Below are positions 27,830 through 39,614 of a stretch of 64,000 bases of DNA, one piece after another. Within the stretch, counting starts at the first letter, position 1, and the number at the start of each line of letters is the position of its first letter. Source of the stretch: Hydra vulgaris (Eukaryota > Cnidaria > Hydrozoa > Anthoathecata > Hydridae); the NCBI RefSeq assembly GCF_038396675.1, contig NC_088921.1:15412501-15476500 (forward strand). Reading direction: 5' to 3'. The notes under the pieces were generated by a model. It had not been told where the DNA came from. It did not search any database and was given only the letters and a program-made list of their open reading frames with translations. Made by a program: the position numbers and the translations under genes.

Positions 27830-29220
27830 AGTTTGTAAGATTCTTTTAGATTTTTTATTATTCTGTTAAAACAATAGTAATATTACTGGTAATATGTTTA
27901 ATAATAATAGTGAAATTGAAGTGGATAATATTAGGTTCAAAGAAAATATTAATGTAAAAGCTCATAGGCAACTTGAAAATAGTTGTTGTCAAGTAAAAGA
28001 GATAAATCTATGAAATTAATCGTTGTTGAAATATAAGAAATGCTGCTCAGCTAGCAGAAATCTTACTTGCCAGAATTCAGTGTTAAGCAGTAATTTGATT
28101 TTACTTTAGACAATTTAGAACAAAGCAAAGTATAAATTTTACAAATGGTTTTTTTTTTTTTTTTATAATTTTAAACATAATTATGTTCTTTTTTCTTTTT
28201 TTTTTAGTTGCCTTTGTCATTACCATTAGTTTGCTTACTGTTAAAACATGGTTTTAATTTTGTAAATTTAATACGATGTGAAATTTACTCTATTAATCAT
28301 TAGTCAACAGTTAAAGAGAAGCTGGAGCTTAATTAAGAAATGCAAATCAAGGTAAAATCAAGGTAAATCAAGGTAAAAATAATTTTGTTTAGTGATAACA
28401 TAATAAAACCAGTTACCACTATTTGTTGCGTGTTTTTTTACTTTTTTTAACATGCTGCTTTGGAAATACTTTCTTTCACTCCCTCTCTCTCTTAGATGAG
28501 AGGGAAAATTAATAAAACTTTTGTAATTACGGAGTTCTTACGTATTTCTTTATACCACAATTGATAATGACTATTTATATATCGATTGTTCAAATATTGT
28601 AATAAATTAAATCTTTTATAGTCCAAGTATTTTAGTTAATAAAATATCTTATTAAATTGTGGTCTTATTTGCCAGCGTTGCTGCATTTTGTTGTCTAGCT
28701 TTTTTATAATCTTTTCTTTTTTAATTACTCTGGAGACAGTAATGTGTGCTTACAAATATTTTATGCTATGCGTTATTGTTGCTGTGTTTTGTGTCGATAG
28801 ACCTAGGCTGTTATAGCTATTTTTTTATTCTTTTTATTTTCTGTTACTTATCCTAATTCTAATAACAATAAAATGCAAATAATATTTTTTAAATTAAAAA
28901 TTGTAAATTTTTTTTTAATTTCTTTTTTTAGGTATTTGCTTTACTTGACTTTTTTATTTCTTGTACATGTGCTGTGACAGATTTTAAAAATAACTGATGA
29001 TTACGCGGTCTTAATGTCGTTGACTATAAGCAATGATATTACTGATAGGGAGTCAAAGTTAAAATATTGTTTATAAATAAATTTGTATTTAATATTTTAG
29101 ATAATATATCGAGTTATTAATGTTTTTGTTATTATTAATTTAATTTTTCTGGTGCTGAGCAAACAAATTGTTTTTTGTATATCATTTCTCATTTTGATTT
29201 CAAATATGCAACTCATTTTT
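27830..29220. other. No gene recognised
   Basis: AT-rich with long T tracts (28150-28210, 28900-28930). A tandem aaatcaaggta motif is at 28347-28376. No domain or RNA. Confidence 0.4.
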
Positions 29221-29224
29221 AATT

Positions 29225-29400
29225 TTTCAGTTGGGCCGTTAATGGTACCAACAGTTTATAAAACAGTTGGCTTAGTGTTGGTAAAAGAGTTACGTTTTTT
29301 TCACGGTACCAACTAAATAGCCGACTGTTGGCCAAACTGTAGCAAATAATTGGTTATTAAGATCGGGCCAAATACTTACCAACAGTTCAACGTTTACTGG
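29225..29400. repeat. Block of repeated CAACAGT / ACTGTTGG motifs
   Basis: Inverted and direct copies of accaacagtt and gactgttggccaaactgt are interspersed with gggcc at both sides (29223-29229, 29365-29370). It looks like the terminal region of a small inverted-repeat element; boundaries are not clear. Confidence 0.4.
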
Positions 29401-29689
29401 GTAGTAAACAAATTTTAAATTGAAAAGTGTGTTTAACACTTTGCTTTCTCTCATAAAAAAGTTTTGTTTAATATTTGCAGTATCACTATGTTTGTTCATA
29501 TCAGTACTTTTATTGTATCAGAAATTTTGAAAGTCTTTTTAAATCATTTTTAAAATCTTTTTTTTAACTGCATTGCCTGGTTTTTACCGTCGCAATTGAA
29601 CATTTTATTAAAAATTGTTCAATTTACAAATGTATCTGATCACTATCGTAATTAATTATATATAGTAAATTGAACAATTTGTAATGTTT

Positions 29690-29745
29690 AATATGCAACG
29701 ATAAAAATTTGTAATGTTCAATAGCAACGATAAAAATCTGATAAA
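29690..29745. repeat. Short tandem duplication
   Basis: Two copies of a ~25-bp unit (gcaacgataaaaatttgtaa) next to the tRNA-like sequence; probably its tail. Confidence 0.7.
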
Positions 29746-29761
29746 AACTCCTGTCAAATAT

Positions 29762-29839
29762 ATTGGGCTAGTGCTGGCGTCCAACCTTGGACCTCTTGGT
29801 TCAGTGTTGGAAATCTAACCACTGCACCACAGCTGCCTT
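29762..29839 (-). ncRNA. tRNA-derived SINE head
   Basis: The minus strand reads ggcagctgtggtgcagtggt, then ttaga, and about 35 bases later aggtccaaggttggacgcc. These match polymerase III A-box (tggtgcagtgg) and B-box (ggttggacgcc, consensus ggttcgaatcc) positions of tRNA-derived SINEs. The acceptor stem does not pair properly, so a working tRNA is unlikely. The tail is the AT-rich region below 29760. Confidence 0.6.
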
Positions 29840-30062
29840 AAATTACCAAACTTATTTTTATTCGTATTTCAATGGAGTTTTATATGATTTTTTTAAACAA
29901 TTTCATTTTTTTGTATTTTTATTTTTAGTTGTATGAACAGCGAAATATTTGTTGAAAAAAAAAAATTTAACAGCTAAAAAAAAATTTTTTCAAAAATTTT
30001 TTTTGTTAAAACATTTTAAATTATTATTATTATTATTATTTTATTAAACACACTCTGTAAAT
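29840..30062. other. AT-rich spacer
   Basis: Poly-A and poly-T tracts with a (ATT)n run at 30021-30042. No gene. Confidence 0.5.
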
Positions 30063-30965
30063 ATGTTTACAAGGTAAAAATATATAAAAAATAGTTTAAG
30101 ATATATAAAGAGAGAATAAAGTAGATCACTTTAATGAAAGGAATGTTTTCTTCAAGAGTATTTTTGAAAATTGTTCGCTGTTGCTTTGCATTCCAACATT
30201 GAATTGCCTGTACTAAAATTTGATAAGTATCTTCAGGAATTTTATTTTCTGAAATATTAATTTTCACTTTCTTCTTATCCTGAATTAAGTTGTTCATATT
30301 TATCTAATGGATCTTACATAATTCCTTTATGTCACCTAAAAATGAATATTTTAGTGAACAATAGTTAAGCTGAGAATTGATGGTTTCAAAAGTTACTTTA
30401 TTATTTAATAGACGGATAAATAGGTTTATTTTATTTTGTTGTATGTAAGATATCTCCCGAACTTTAAATAGAGAGTTTATATAGTTTTTGCTATACTTAG
30501 AGATATTAAAAAATGACTTGACTGCATTTCTTCCAAGTTTATTAAGTCTTTGCATTGTTGACTCTCTATTTTCACAGAGTTCCAGACCATGCGTTAGCGT
30601 CGGAACTGCTAAAGGTGTATATAATTAAATAACTGAATATGGATGTACAAACCGGATACCAGATTGAATCAGAGTTTGCTCTGTAGTTTGGAAATATGAT
30701 ACCCTATTGTTAATATTTGTTCTATTGAGTGAGGCGAAAATAGATTTTTGTGTATCCCAAATAAAGCCTAGATGATTAAGTTTTTCATTTGGTATTATTT
30801 GATGGTCGTCTAGGGTTATCTTGCAATTAGTTAATTGTCTTTTTTCTGAAAGCAACAGTAATCAGCCTTTCAAGACCAGATAGAGTAGAGCTAATAATGT
30901 CGTCAGCATAGGCAACAACACCTTTAAAGTTTCCATGTATAGAATAGTTTCCATGTACCGACAAC
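30063..30965 (-). pseudogene. LINE reverse transcriptase C-terminal remnant, YADD type
   Basis: The minus strand begins with SIHGNFKGVVAYADDIISST (about 30943-30885), a reverse transcriptase palm with the YADD catalytic box, then GLERLI. After a frameshift come CKITLDDHQIIPNEKLNHLG (30805 region), then NKLGRNAVKSFFNISKYSK and a basic C-terminus (30555-30067). Several stops and shifts. The YADD-GLERLI context differs from the FADDTNLF type of the other LINEs here, so this is a separate LINE lineage. Confidence 0.7.
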
Positions 30966-31059
30966 GTTATCATTTTTTATAGTTTCGAGTAACTTTTCGG
31001 AATGGCAGTCAATTTGAACCAATGGCAAAAATTTGAATATTTATAACGTTTATTTTTTG

Positions 31060-32440
31060 TTTTTTTTTATACGTGTTTTATTTTACAACTACAAAGTAAT
31101 TACAAGTTGCCAATCACTGATTGGCAGTAAAGATATACAAATTTAAATCATAAATATAAAGTTCAAAATATACGAGGTAAATAAAAATATAGTTGCTTAC
31201 AACTCCGAGACATGAATAAAATAAATACCAATTACAACAATATAATAACGTGTAAGTAAAAATAATCCCAGAAATATATCTCTATATTACTCCAATAAAA
31301 ATAAAAAATACAATAAATAAAAATAATCTGCTGATTTTTTGGAGGAGAGTTTAGATGTTTCACTTTAAGTTAATTTACCACATTTCAAGATAATGTTAGT
31401 GTATAAATATGATAAAAACAAAATTCGTGTAAGATTGGTAAAAAGAAATACTTATTTGTAGTCATAGGAAGCTCGCAGAAGACTTAAGTCAGTCTTGTCA
31501 TCGAGTACCTATTTCTTAGACGTGTAATACACATAAAAAATCAGTTGCATACGTGGTATATATATATGTGTTACATATATACCTTGTTATTAATATTATT
31601 TTTATTATCGATTTGTATTAAAAGTTAAGTTGCATTTATTTATTTATTCAAATTTAAAAAAATTCCTTACAGTTGTTTAATTTGATTATTGTAGATTTTA
31701 GCTTTTTTTCAGAGAGTGTTCATTGTTTAAGTTTAATAGTGATTCGTTTCTGGAAACTAATTTGTTAAATAAATAGGGACCACGATATGTAACTGAGAAT
31801 TTTGAGAGTCTTGTTGTTTCAAAAGGTATCTTAAAGTTGCCTGTTGCTCTTGTATTGTATTTATTTATATTGTTTTTAAAAAAGTGTGCTGTAAAATGCT
31901 CTGGAACCAGACTTAGTTTGTATTTAAACATGAAAAGTATATTTTGAAAAATATTTACTTGGAATATATTTAGTGCGTTCATTTGTTCATGTTGAGCATG
32001 AGCAAATTTGCTTTTGTTGTATACTAGTCTTGAAGCGTGTTTTTGACGTAAGTAAAGTGGTTGTAATTTAGATTTGTGGGTACTGCCCCATGCTATATTG
32101 GCATACATGAGATAACTATGCATGAATGAGAAGTAGATAAGAACTCCTATAAACTTTGTATTCAGAGCTCTTTTGGATATATTTTCTATATTAATTGTTG
32201 GTAGGTTCAGGGGTATTTTGTTAATTTGTTGATTAGAGTGAAATAGTATATACTTAGTTTTTTCTATATTGAGTGACAGTTTATTTGATTTAAACCATAT
32301 GTTAACTTTTTTTAGTTCAGCATTTGTTTTTTCATAGAGGTCTTCGATTGTCTTTGACGAGTAAAATAAATTTGTTTTGTCGGCAAACATTATAGTTTTA
32401 AAGATATTAGAGGCGTTTGGAAGATCGTTTATATAAATAA
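31060..32440 (-). pseudogene. CR1-like LINE, 5'-truncated
   Basis: The coding part is 32440-31698 on the minus strand. It carries LFLIYINDLPNA, MFADKTNLFYS (the catalytic box with the second Asp replaced by Lys), LSLNIEKTK and ALNTKFIGVLI. A deletion removes about 30 residues, and it continues with MYANIAWGSTHKSK, LYLRQKHASR, NKYNTRATGNF and YRGPYLFN. About 600 bp of AT-rich 3' region down to 31060 includes a small inverted motif (agttgccaatcactgattgg, 31105-31124). The Lys in the catalytic box means it cannot be active. It serves as reference for the LINE split by the nested elements. Confidence 0.85.
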
Positions 32441-33912
32441 GAAACAAAAGAGAAGCAAGAATGGAAACTAGAATGAAAAGAAAACTAGAAGGAAACAAGA
32501 ATGGAACTAAAATAAGTAACTATGGCTACGAGTCAAAAAAACACAAAATAGCTACAAGCTTAACACAATCAGACAAAAAATTTTTGCTGTAATAAAAAAA
32601 TGTAATAAAAGTAATTGAAAAAGATTTATAGGCTGTCATATGGATTTGAAACTTTGATGTTTTTAATGCATTAAATTAAAGATTTATAGGCAATATAATA
32701 ATAGTTAATGCTGATATATATTTAATATACTGGACAGTTGATGCTAACAACTAATATCAATTTATAGAGTTGTAAATGACTGGAATGTACTAACACAAGA
32801 AATCATCGGGTTAACAAACGTAAATCAATCTAAGAACCACATTGATAAATACTTTAAATCTTAACCTCAAATCTCAGGTCTTGTATATTGTTTTTAATTC
32901 TTGTTAAATTTTTGGCTGTTATTGACTGTTATAGACTGAACTCTACATATTTCAGTTTCAACTCCTATGAGTTACAGCGTCATTTATAACTATAATAACT
33001 TTGTCATAGCCTGGGCTCGTGTTATATTTTATATATAATAAAACACTGCGCAACTCGATTATATTCAGGGTGAAGGCGTCTATGATGGCATAATGCCTAT
33101 GATGGCATACCGGTCATTATTTCATAAATATTGGTTATGACATAAAAGTGATTAGATTAACATGTCTATACTGACTTTACATTAGTTTTAGTAAAAATAC
33201 GTCCTTATGCACTAATATTGCTTTTATAATTAACAAAAATCGATTTCGGGATGTGTTGTTGTATTTTTAATCCCTTTAAATATTTAAGATTGTGATTTTA
33301 TTATTAACTGTGCAAAAATGAAATTTTCATGCATTTTGTTTCCAAGTTTTGTGCATTTAGTGGAATATTTATTTTAATTTTATCTTTTGAACAAGGCAAA
33401 CATTAAAGCTTGTTTAAATGAAAATGATGACTTCTTCCTATGATATCATACTGACGAATTAGGTGTGTTGCAATATTGACGAGTTGAGAAAACCTTTTTT
33501 TTTGTCATAAAAGCAACACTTTTTAGTGAAGTAAAAGGAATTTTTATTTCAGTAAAAAAATTTGCTTCAAAAAACACATAAAACGCAATATCTCTTAAGC
33601 GCATGCGCAAAATTCTACACTGCTGTGTAGCACGAAATGGATAATTAGAATAATTACGCGTAATTTGTGGCATTTCTAAGGAAAGGCTCTAAGGTTAAAT
33701 GAAATCGTCAATTTACCCTTGATGCTAACTAACCCCATCCTCCCCTATGCTATCATAGGAGCAATAGTTGCCCATGACGACATACGTGTGCTTTTTTTTT
33801 AAATAAGAATAACTAATAAAAAAATAAAACTGGTGAAAACTCCTAGGGTTATTATTCTTCTACATGTAACAAAAATGTATCCATATTGAAACTTTTGTTC
33901 TTGGTCTTCGGG
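32441..33912. other. No gene recognised
   Basis: AT-rich. A direct repeat (tctatgatggcat / cctatgatggcat) is at 33078-33102. The minus-strand frame 33673-33446 has no motif. Confidence 0.4.
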
Positions 33913-33913
33913 A

Positions 33914-34285
33914 TACTAAATAATGAAGCTTCAAATTCAAGCATATAATCATAGGCGCCTTTTCCCTAGTTCGTATTCATTCATACATTTGTTTAAATAA
34001 GTCAGATAAGCATCAAATGTTGAAAAACTCAATTATTTACTAGCTGATAAACTCGAGCTAACATTATTAAAAAAACTTTTTAACTCCTCTGCTATATATT
34101 AAAAGTTTTTTTTTTTTGGCAGTGTATTCATCTTAAATTTGTTTATAGCAATAATACAGTATGCATGCGTTGTCGGGGGGACGTCCGCCGGACGTCTTGC
34201 TGACGTCTAGACGTTCGTGAGAAGTCCGGACGTCAGCAAGACGTCCGGATGATTATATGCTTGAATTTGAAGCTTCATTATTTAG
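33914..34285. repeat. Inverted-repeat element with GACGTC cluster
   Basis: Arms 33914-33953 and 34247-34284 are near-perfect inverted copies (core gaagcttcaaattcaagcat). Between them, near the right arm, a GC-rich block with seven or more GACGT motifs contains a perfect 20-bp stem (34188-34207 with 34229-34248) and a 21-base loop. Probably a non-autonomous DNA element. Confidence 0.7.
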
Positions 34286-34324
34286 TCCGGACGTCCCCCA
34301 GACGACGTATGACCACTGGAAATT

Positions 34325-34990
34325 TCTTTAATGGCATTTCATGTTTTTTGAGCATTTTTGTTTTGTTTTCCTAATAATTATAAATAATAAATTTTTGTCT
34401 TTCAAACATGTTTTTTTTCATTTTTGTAGATTTTTTCATTTTGATAAGATTTCTTTTTTAAGAATTTCTCATAAAGCTTTTGTTTTCGTTGTTGAGTAAT
34501 CTTTTGGTTATACAGGGATTGAGTAGTGAATTTAAATTTATAATAATTTTTTGTTCAGGAAATGTTATATTTTATTGCTTACTAAATAGCTCTTAAGCCT
34601 TGTAAGCTTCTTAAGATTGGAAAACGAGATCTTCATCAACAATTGTAAAATTGTAATAAACTGGTTTCATTGATTTGTCGCTTGTAAATAATACAATTTG
34701 AGGTTACAAACATAGTTTGTACTTAAAAATATTGGAAATTGGTTCGTCAAATCAGTCTTCATTATACCTGAGATAAAGCAGGTGTTAAAAAAGTCGTGAC
34801 TTTTTATATTATCTTTATATGTTATTCTTGTCGGCTATAGTTGGAATAAGATTCTAAGAGAGCATCAACAAAATATTTAATGTTTTAACTTGAAGGTTGC
34901 TTTAAAATATCTAAATTAAGCTCACCTAATAAGTAAACATGTTTTCGTGTTTTATTTACTTTTGTGAGAAAAGTAGGTTATAAATATATC
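34325..34990 (-). pseudogene. LINE endonuclease and linker fragment
   Basis: The minus strand reads KTRKHVYLLGELNLDILK, IKYFVDALLE, GIMKTDLTNQFPIFLS, LNSLLNPCITKRLL and FLKKKSYQNEKIYKN. These are the C-terminal half of the endonuclease and the following basic linker of a CR1-like LINE, with many frameshifts. No reverse transcriptase follows; the inverted-repeat element lies next to it. Confidence 0.7.
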
Positions 34991-35109
34991 ATACAGCATA
35001 AACGATGTTTTTAATTTGTATACTTTGATTGTGTATTATTAAGTTATTATTTTTGTTTGTTTGTATTTTTTTCATCAATATTATTTTTTTTATTCATATA
35101 TTTATTTAT

Positions 35110-35480
35110 TTTTTCATCATGACGGGGGCTAAAAGAAGACAATATTTTCCATATCGCCCCGACGTGCTTTCATCAGCAAGCGTGTACAACAATAAAAATG
35201 TGAACATAAGATTACTTTGTATCATATCAAAAATAAATACAAATTTTACAATTATGTAAAGATCAGTTGTTAATCTATAATCAAAAGAAAATCGTAAAAA
35301 AAATAAAATTAAAAATAATTACACCTAAAAACTAAAGATACTTTAATAAGTTAATAGGATAATTTAAAGAAAATTTGAATTAAAGACAAGTTAATAAGAT
35401 AGTTGTTAAAAAAAACAAACTAAAAACTAAAAAAAAAAAAAAATTAAAAAAAAGAATCTTAAACAGAATTTATAATAAAT
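35110..35480 (-). repeat. LINE 3'-UTR copy A
   Basis: Matches 37918-38230 almost base for base over ~300 bp (ggctaaaagaagacaatatt, cgacgtgctttcatcagcaa, aaatacaaattttaca). The small GC-rich motif gggggct ... cgccccgacg is typical of the LINE tails in this window. No coding part. Confidence 0.75.
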
Positions 35481-35489
35481 AAATAAAAA

Positions 35490-37808
35490 TTTATTAGAAC
35501 AAGTTTAAAAAAAAACACATGTTCTAAAGGACATACAGGTCCAATAAATAGACACTGACAATATGCCCTTAAATAAGAAAACAAAGTACATAGAAACAAA
35601 TATAGTTTATAATAGAAACATTCAAGATATCATTCATTTACTTTATTTACAAAATTGCACGATTTTATTTTATTTTTAAAAATACAAATGTTATCAGCAT
35701 TTACTGCTTCTGATGTCAGATTATTCCAGATATTTACAACTCGTTGAGAAAAACAATATTTGCGAATGTCGAGTTGACATCGTTGCTTGCAAATCCTTAA
35801 AGTATGACCACGAGCATAATTATTATTGTTAATTTCGAAAAACAAGTTTTTATCTATGCAAACCAAATTATGCATAACTTTGAAACATATAACTAAATCA
35901 TGTTTTAAACGTCTGAGTTCCAGAGAATCGAAACCAAGCAGCTGTAAACGGCTAGAATAGCTTAAACAACTACTATCGGCATTTTTTTTTGTGAATCGCT
36001 TTTGAATATTTTCAATAGACTTTATTAACATAGTTTGGTGTGGCGACCAAACTGGAGAGCAATATTCAATAATTGGTCTTACATAAGTGGTAAATGCACG
36101 TAATAATATAATAGGATTGCGAGTTTTAAAGCATTTTAAGATTAGGTATGCTCTAGTATTTGCTACATGAGTGACTCTGGCAATGTGTTTTTTGTAGTTT
36201 TGGCGGGAGTCTATAATTACTCCAAGATCTTTTGGGTTAGATGACCATCTAGAATACAAACACCTAACTTGTAATTAAAACTAATACTATTCAATGGAGA
36301 AAACGCTATTCTGTGTGCAAAATATTTCTTGCTGGCAATTGGCAACTGCCAAGTATCCGACCAAATAATTATTCTATCAAGAGCAACAGTTAAATCGTGG
36401 CTATGATTCATATTGTGATACGAACTGTATAATTTTAAATCATCAGCAAAAATTTTTATTGTACATTCAAGATTGTTTACTACAGATGATAAGTCATTTA
36501 TAAATAATAAGAACAAAGTTGATCCTAGCACACTACCCTGAGGTACACCACTAACAATTCGAATCGGATCTGATAAAGCGCTACTAATCTTTACCTGTTG
36601 AGATCTGTCTGTGAGAAATGCAGTGATCCACTTTAAAAGGTTACCACGAATATTGTATAATGAAAGTTTGAATATTATTTTTGAATAAGATACGGAATCA
36701 AACGCCTTTCGGAAGTCAATATATATATATATATATAACATCTGTAATCAGATGATTGTCAAGTGCGGTACTCCAATCGTTAGTAGATTCTAAAAGATTT
36801 GTGCATGTAGAACGTTTATCGAGGAAACCGTTCTGACTAGGAGATATTATGTTATACTTATTTAAATACTCAACAATATGTGAGTTGATAATCAAAAAAT
36901 TGGGGAAACGAAAGCTTTGCGCCATTGATTAGGTAAAACGTTTAATGTAAAACTAGCCTCAAAAATATATGAAAGAGGAAAACATAAAACATGAGCTAAC
37001 TTTTTAAGAATTGCATTAGGTAAACTATCAGAACCAAACGAGGTACTTGGATTAATTCCCATTAGGGTTTTATACACTGACTTCACGGAAAAATGAACCG
37101 TATTAATACTTATTGGATCTTTACCATAAGTGACAATATTAGAAAAATAGCAATTATCGTCCGTAAAAACACTTCCAAAGTGATTATTAAACACGTTAGC
37201 AATTTCTATATTACTGGAAGTGACCTTGTTATTGTTATTTTTGTCTATTAGATGGTGGTGCTTATTAAGGATATTCATTTTATTATTAACATATTTATAA
37301 AACTTGCTAATTTCATTTCCTTCTACTAGGTTTAATTCAATTTTCGATTGGTAATTAATTTTCCATAATAATACTTTGCGGCTTAATATTTTTTAAATGT
37401 ATTTTGGATAGTGATTACTCGTTTTGTTATAATACTTTTTTCTAATAGGTACAAATTCATTAATACCAGTACCAAAAAGCCTTAGAAAAATGCTCCAGCA
37501 ATCCTCAGTTGTACAGGCACAATAAAACTCAAAATCCCAATTTATTTTTGATAAATATAACTCAAGGCTCTTAAAATCAGCATTAGAAAAGTCGTAGAAA
37601 GATTCTGGTTTATTTTCACACTGAAACCGTTCGTATTTATAGAAAATTGGACTTTGTTATGGTCGCTAGTGCTAAAAGGACACTCAACAGATATATCACT
37701 TATGAGAGAACTGTTATTCAAAAAAAACAAGATCAAGAAAACTCATATTGCACGTGGGTCCTTTAACAAATTAGTGCAAATCGAGTACGTTTACCAAATT
37801 TAAGAATA
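35490..37808 (-). pseudogene. CR1/Jockey-like LINE, 5'-truncated, with full reverse transcriptase
   Basis: Minus-strand order: end of the endonuclease (LDLVFFLNNSSLISDIS and CPFSTSDHNKVQFSIN, about 37800-37640), linker, and a reverse transcriptase N-terminal part in 37278-36892 (VKSVYKTLMGINPSTSFGSD). Then come FLDKRSTCTNLLESTNDW (36800 region) and DFRKAFDSVSYSKI (36716). GVPQGSVLGSTLFLLFINDL (36545) and FADDLKLYSSYH (36450) form the catalytic box. C-terminal domain 36259-35630 carries NPKDLGVIID, YVRPIIEYCSPVWSP, LELRRLKHDL and SQRVVNIWN. A handful of frameshifts; the palm is otherwise conserved. A short (TA)n sits at 36719-36737 within the coding region. Role in life: target-primed reverse transcription. 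Confidence 0.87.
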
Positions 37809-37917
37809 TACTATGACATTTATATGTATATTTTATTTTTATTTCTTTTTTTTATTTCTTTTTTTATTTATTTTCGTCATTAAAAAAAAAGAATACAATG
37901 CCGTTTTATATAAATAA
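37809..37917. other. T-rich junction between two LINEs
   Basis: Poly-T and ATTT tracts, consistent with a minus-strand poly-A tail of the neighbouring LINE. Confidence 0.5.
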
Positions 37918-38612
37918 AATTTACATGACCAGGGCTAAAAGAAGACAATATTTGCCTTATCACTACACCCCGACGTGCTTTCATCAGCAAGCGTGTACAA
38001 TCATTAAAATGTAAACATAAAATTACTTTGTACGATATAAAAAATAAATACAAATTTTACAAGTATGTTAAGATCAGTAACTAATCTATAATCTAAAGAA
38101 AATCGTAAAAAGAGATAGTAAAAAAAAAAATAATAACAATTACACTTAAAAATTAAAAATAAGTCAATAGGAGAATTTAAGGTAAATTTAAATTAAAGAC
38201 CAGTTAATAAGATAGTTGTAAAAAACAAAAAAAAAAGAAGACGAAATAAAGAATCTTAAAAAGAATTTAAAAAGAATTTAATTCATTAACATCGTTAAGA
38301 AGTTTTTGTTTTAGTTTTTGTTTGAATAGAGAAAGCGAAGAACAATTTTTCAGCTAGTTATTTCCATAATTTAGGACCTCTGATGGTAATAGAAAATTTA
38401 GTAACCAAATAGTGCATTTTCGGTTGCTCATAATTGTAATTTGAAAATCTTGTAGGGTACTCGTGGTTAATTTTATTGAAAAGTGTATTAAATATTATAG
38501 GAGTTACTTTATTATGAAACTTGTACATAAAAATAAGAATTTGATAAAGGTTCAACTGAAAAACATTAGGTATATGATGATTTTTAAATAGTTCTTTAGA
38601 ATGTGTAAAACG
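37918..38612 (-). pseudogene. LINE 3' end, copy B
   Basis: Minus-strand coding from 38612: FTHSKELFKNHHIPNVFQLN, ILIFMYKFHNKVTP, YPTRFSNYNYEQP and ITIRGPKLWK, the end of the LINE ORF. A 3' UTR follows, shared with copy A at 35110-35480. The start at 38612 is a truncation joined to an unrelated palindromic repeat. The frame continuing upstream to 38684 is not LINE-derived. Confidence 0.8.
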
Positions 38613-38619
38613 ACCTGGG

Positions 38620-38830
38620 TGCGGATTCACAACTTTTGCGTAACTCTTGCGTAGCTGAGCAAAAGTTACAAAAAACTTACGCAAAATATTTTTTGCGTAA
38701 CTATTTGGTATTCACAACTTTTTCGCAGTATTTGCGTAAAGTTAAGGTTGGGCATGAATTACGCAAAATTTAGGCAAAAACTTACCCAAAATTTAAGGCA
38801 AATATTTTATAACTATTTGTATAAAGGAAG
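38620..38830. repeat. GCGTAA palindromic repeat, copy 1
   Basis: Contains ggattcacaacttttgcgta (38631-38650), inverted ttacgcaaaatattttttgcgtaa (38677-38700), and ggtattcacaactttttcgc (38706). Related sequence is at 42905-43105. Probably a small inverted-repeat element. Confidence 0.6.
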
Positions 38831-38924
38831 TAGTTAGTATTACTAATTTCTTTTTTCATTAAGACACATAGGGCAATGTGACCAAACAGTGAATGTTTCT
38901 TTTTTAAAGACAGGGCTTAAATTT

Positions 38925-39002
38925 ACTTACTTTTTACTTAAATTTACTTATTTTTTTTACTTACTTAAATTTACTTATTTTACGTACTTAAATTTACTTA
39001 TT
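38925..39002. repeat. Short tandem repeat
   Basis: Four to five copies of aaatttactta with spacers of variable length. Confidence 0.85.
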
Positions 39003-39048
39003 TTTGTTGTTGTTGTTGCTATATTTAAAAATGTAGCAAAACCATATA

Positions 39049-39352
39049 GGGGCTATCCAAATAATGCGTGACACTCTTATATGGGGTGGAGGTGTTTGAA
39101 AGTGTCACCAAATATCAAATGGGAGAGGGGGTGGTTAGCCACAGTGTGACATGACAAAGTTTTTAAAATTTAAATTCTAATTACAGCGGAACAGTAAACC
39201 TTTAGCATAAAAGTACAAACTCAAAGATATATTTGTTTAAAAATAATGTCACGTCACAAATAGGGCGGGGAGAGATTGTTTAAAATGTTACATATACAAA
39301 GAAGGGAGTCTAAAAACAGCAAAAAAGTGTTTCATTGTATTTGAATAGCCCC
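39049..39352. mobile_element. MITE, family M, complete
   Basis: 304 bp from ggggctatccaaataatgcg to the inverted ...ttgaatagcccc, with ATA on both sides. Internal sub-repeats around gtgacatgaca and gtcacgtcac. No coding capacity. The second copy is at 20042-21228. The 3-bp duplication suggests PIF/Harbinger-type mobilisation (inference). Confidence 0.8.
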
Positions 39353-39496
39353 ATATTGCATATACATGCAATTACTTTTAAAAGTAATAGCATAAACATT
39401 CTTTCAATCTATTTTGAGTATCTATTAGGAAAATAATCAAAATAATTAATAATTGGATTAAAAATGGAACAAATAGGAGTCGGTGGGTTTTTTAAA

Positions 39497-39614
39497 TGAG
39501 ATATCGATTATTAACAAAATGCTACACATCTATTATTTTAAATATAAACATTGCAAGCAAAATCGATTATTAACAAAATGCTACACATATGTTATTTCAA
39601 ATATAAACATTGCA
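39497..39614. repeat. Two-copy tandem repeat, ~63 bp
   Basis: Both copies contain atcgattattaacaaaatgc and aaatataaacattgcaa with few differences. Confidence 0.9.

Noticed and set aside
29762-29839. Functional tRNA gene
   Set aside because: Box-like motifs are present but the acceptor stem does not pair, so only a SINE head or tRNA pseudogene is supported.
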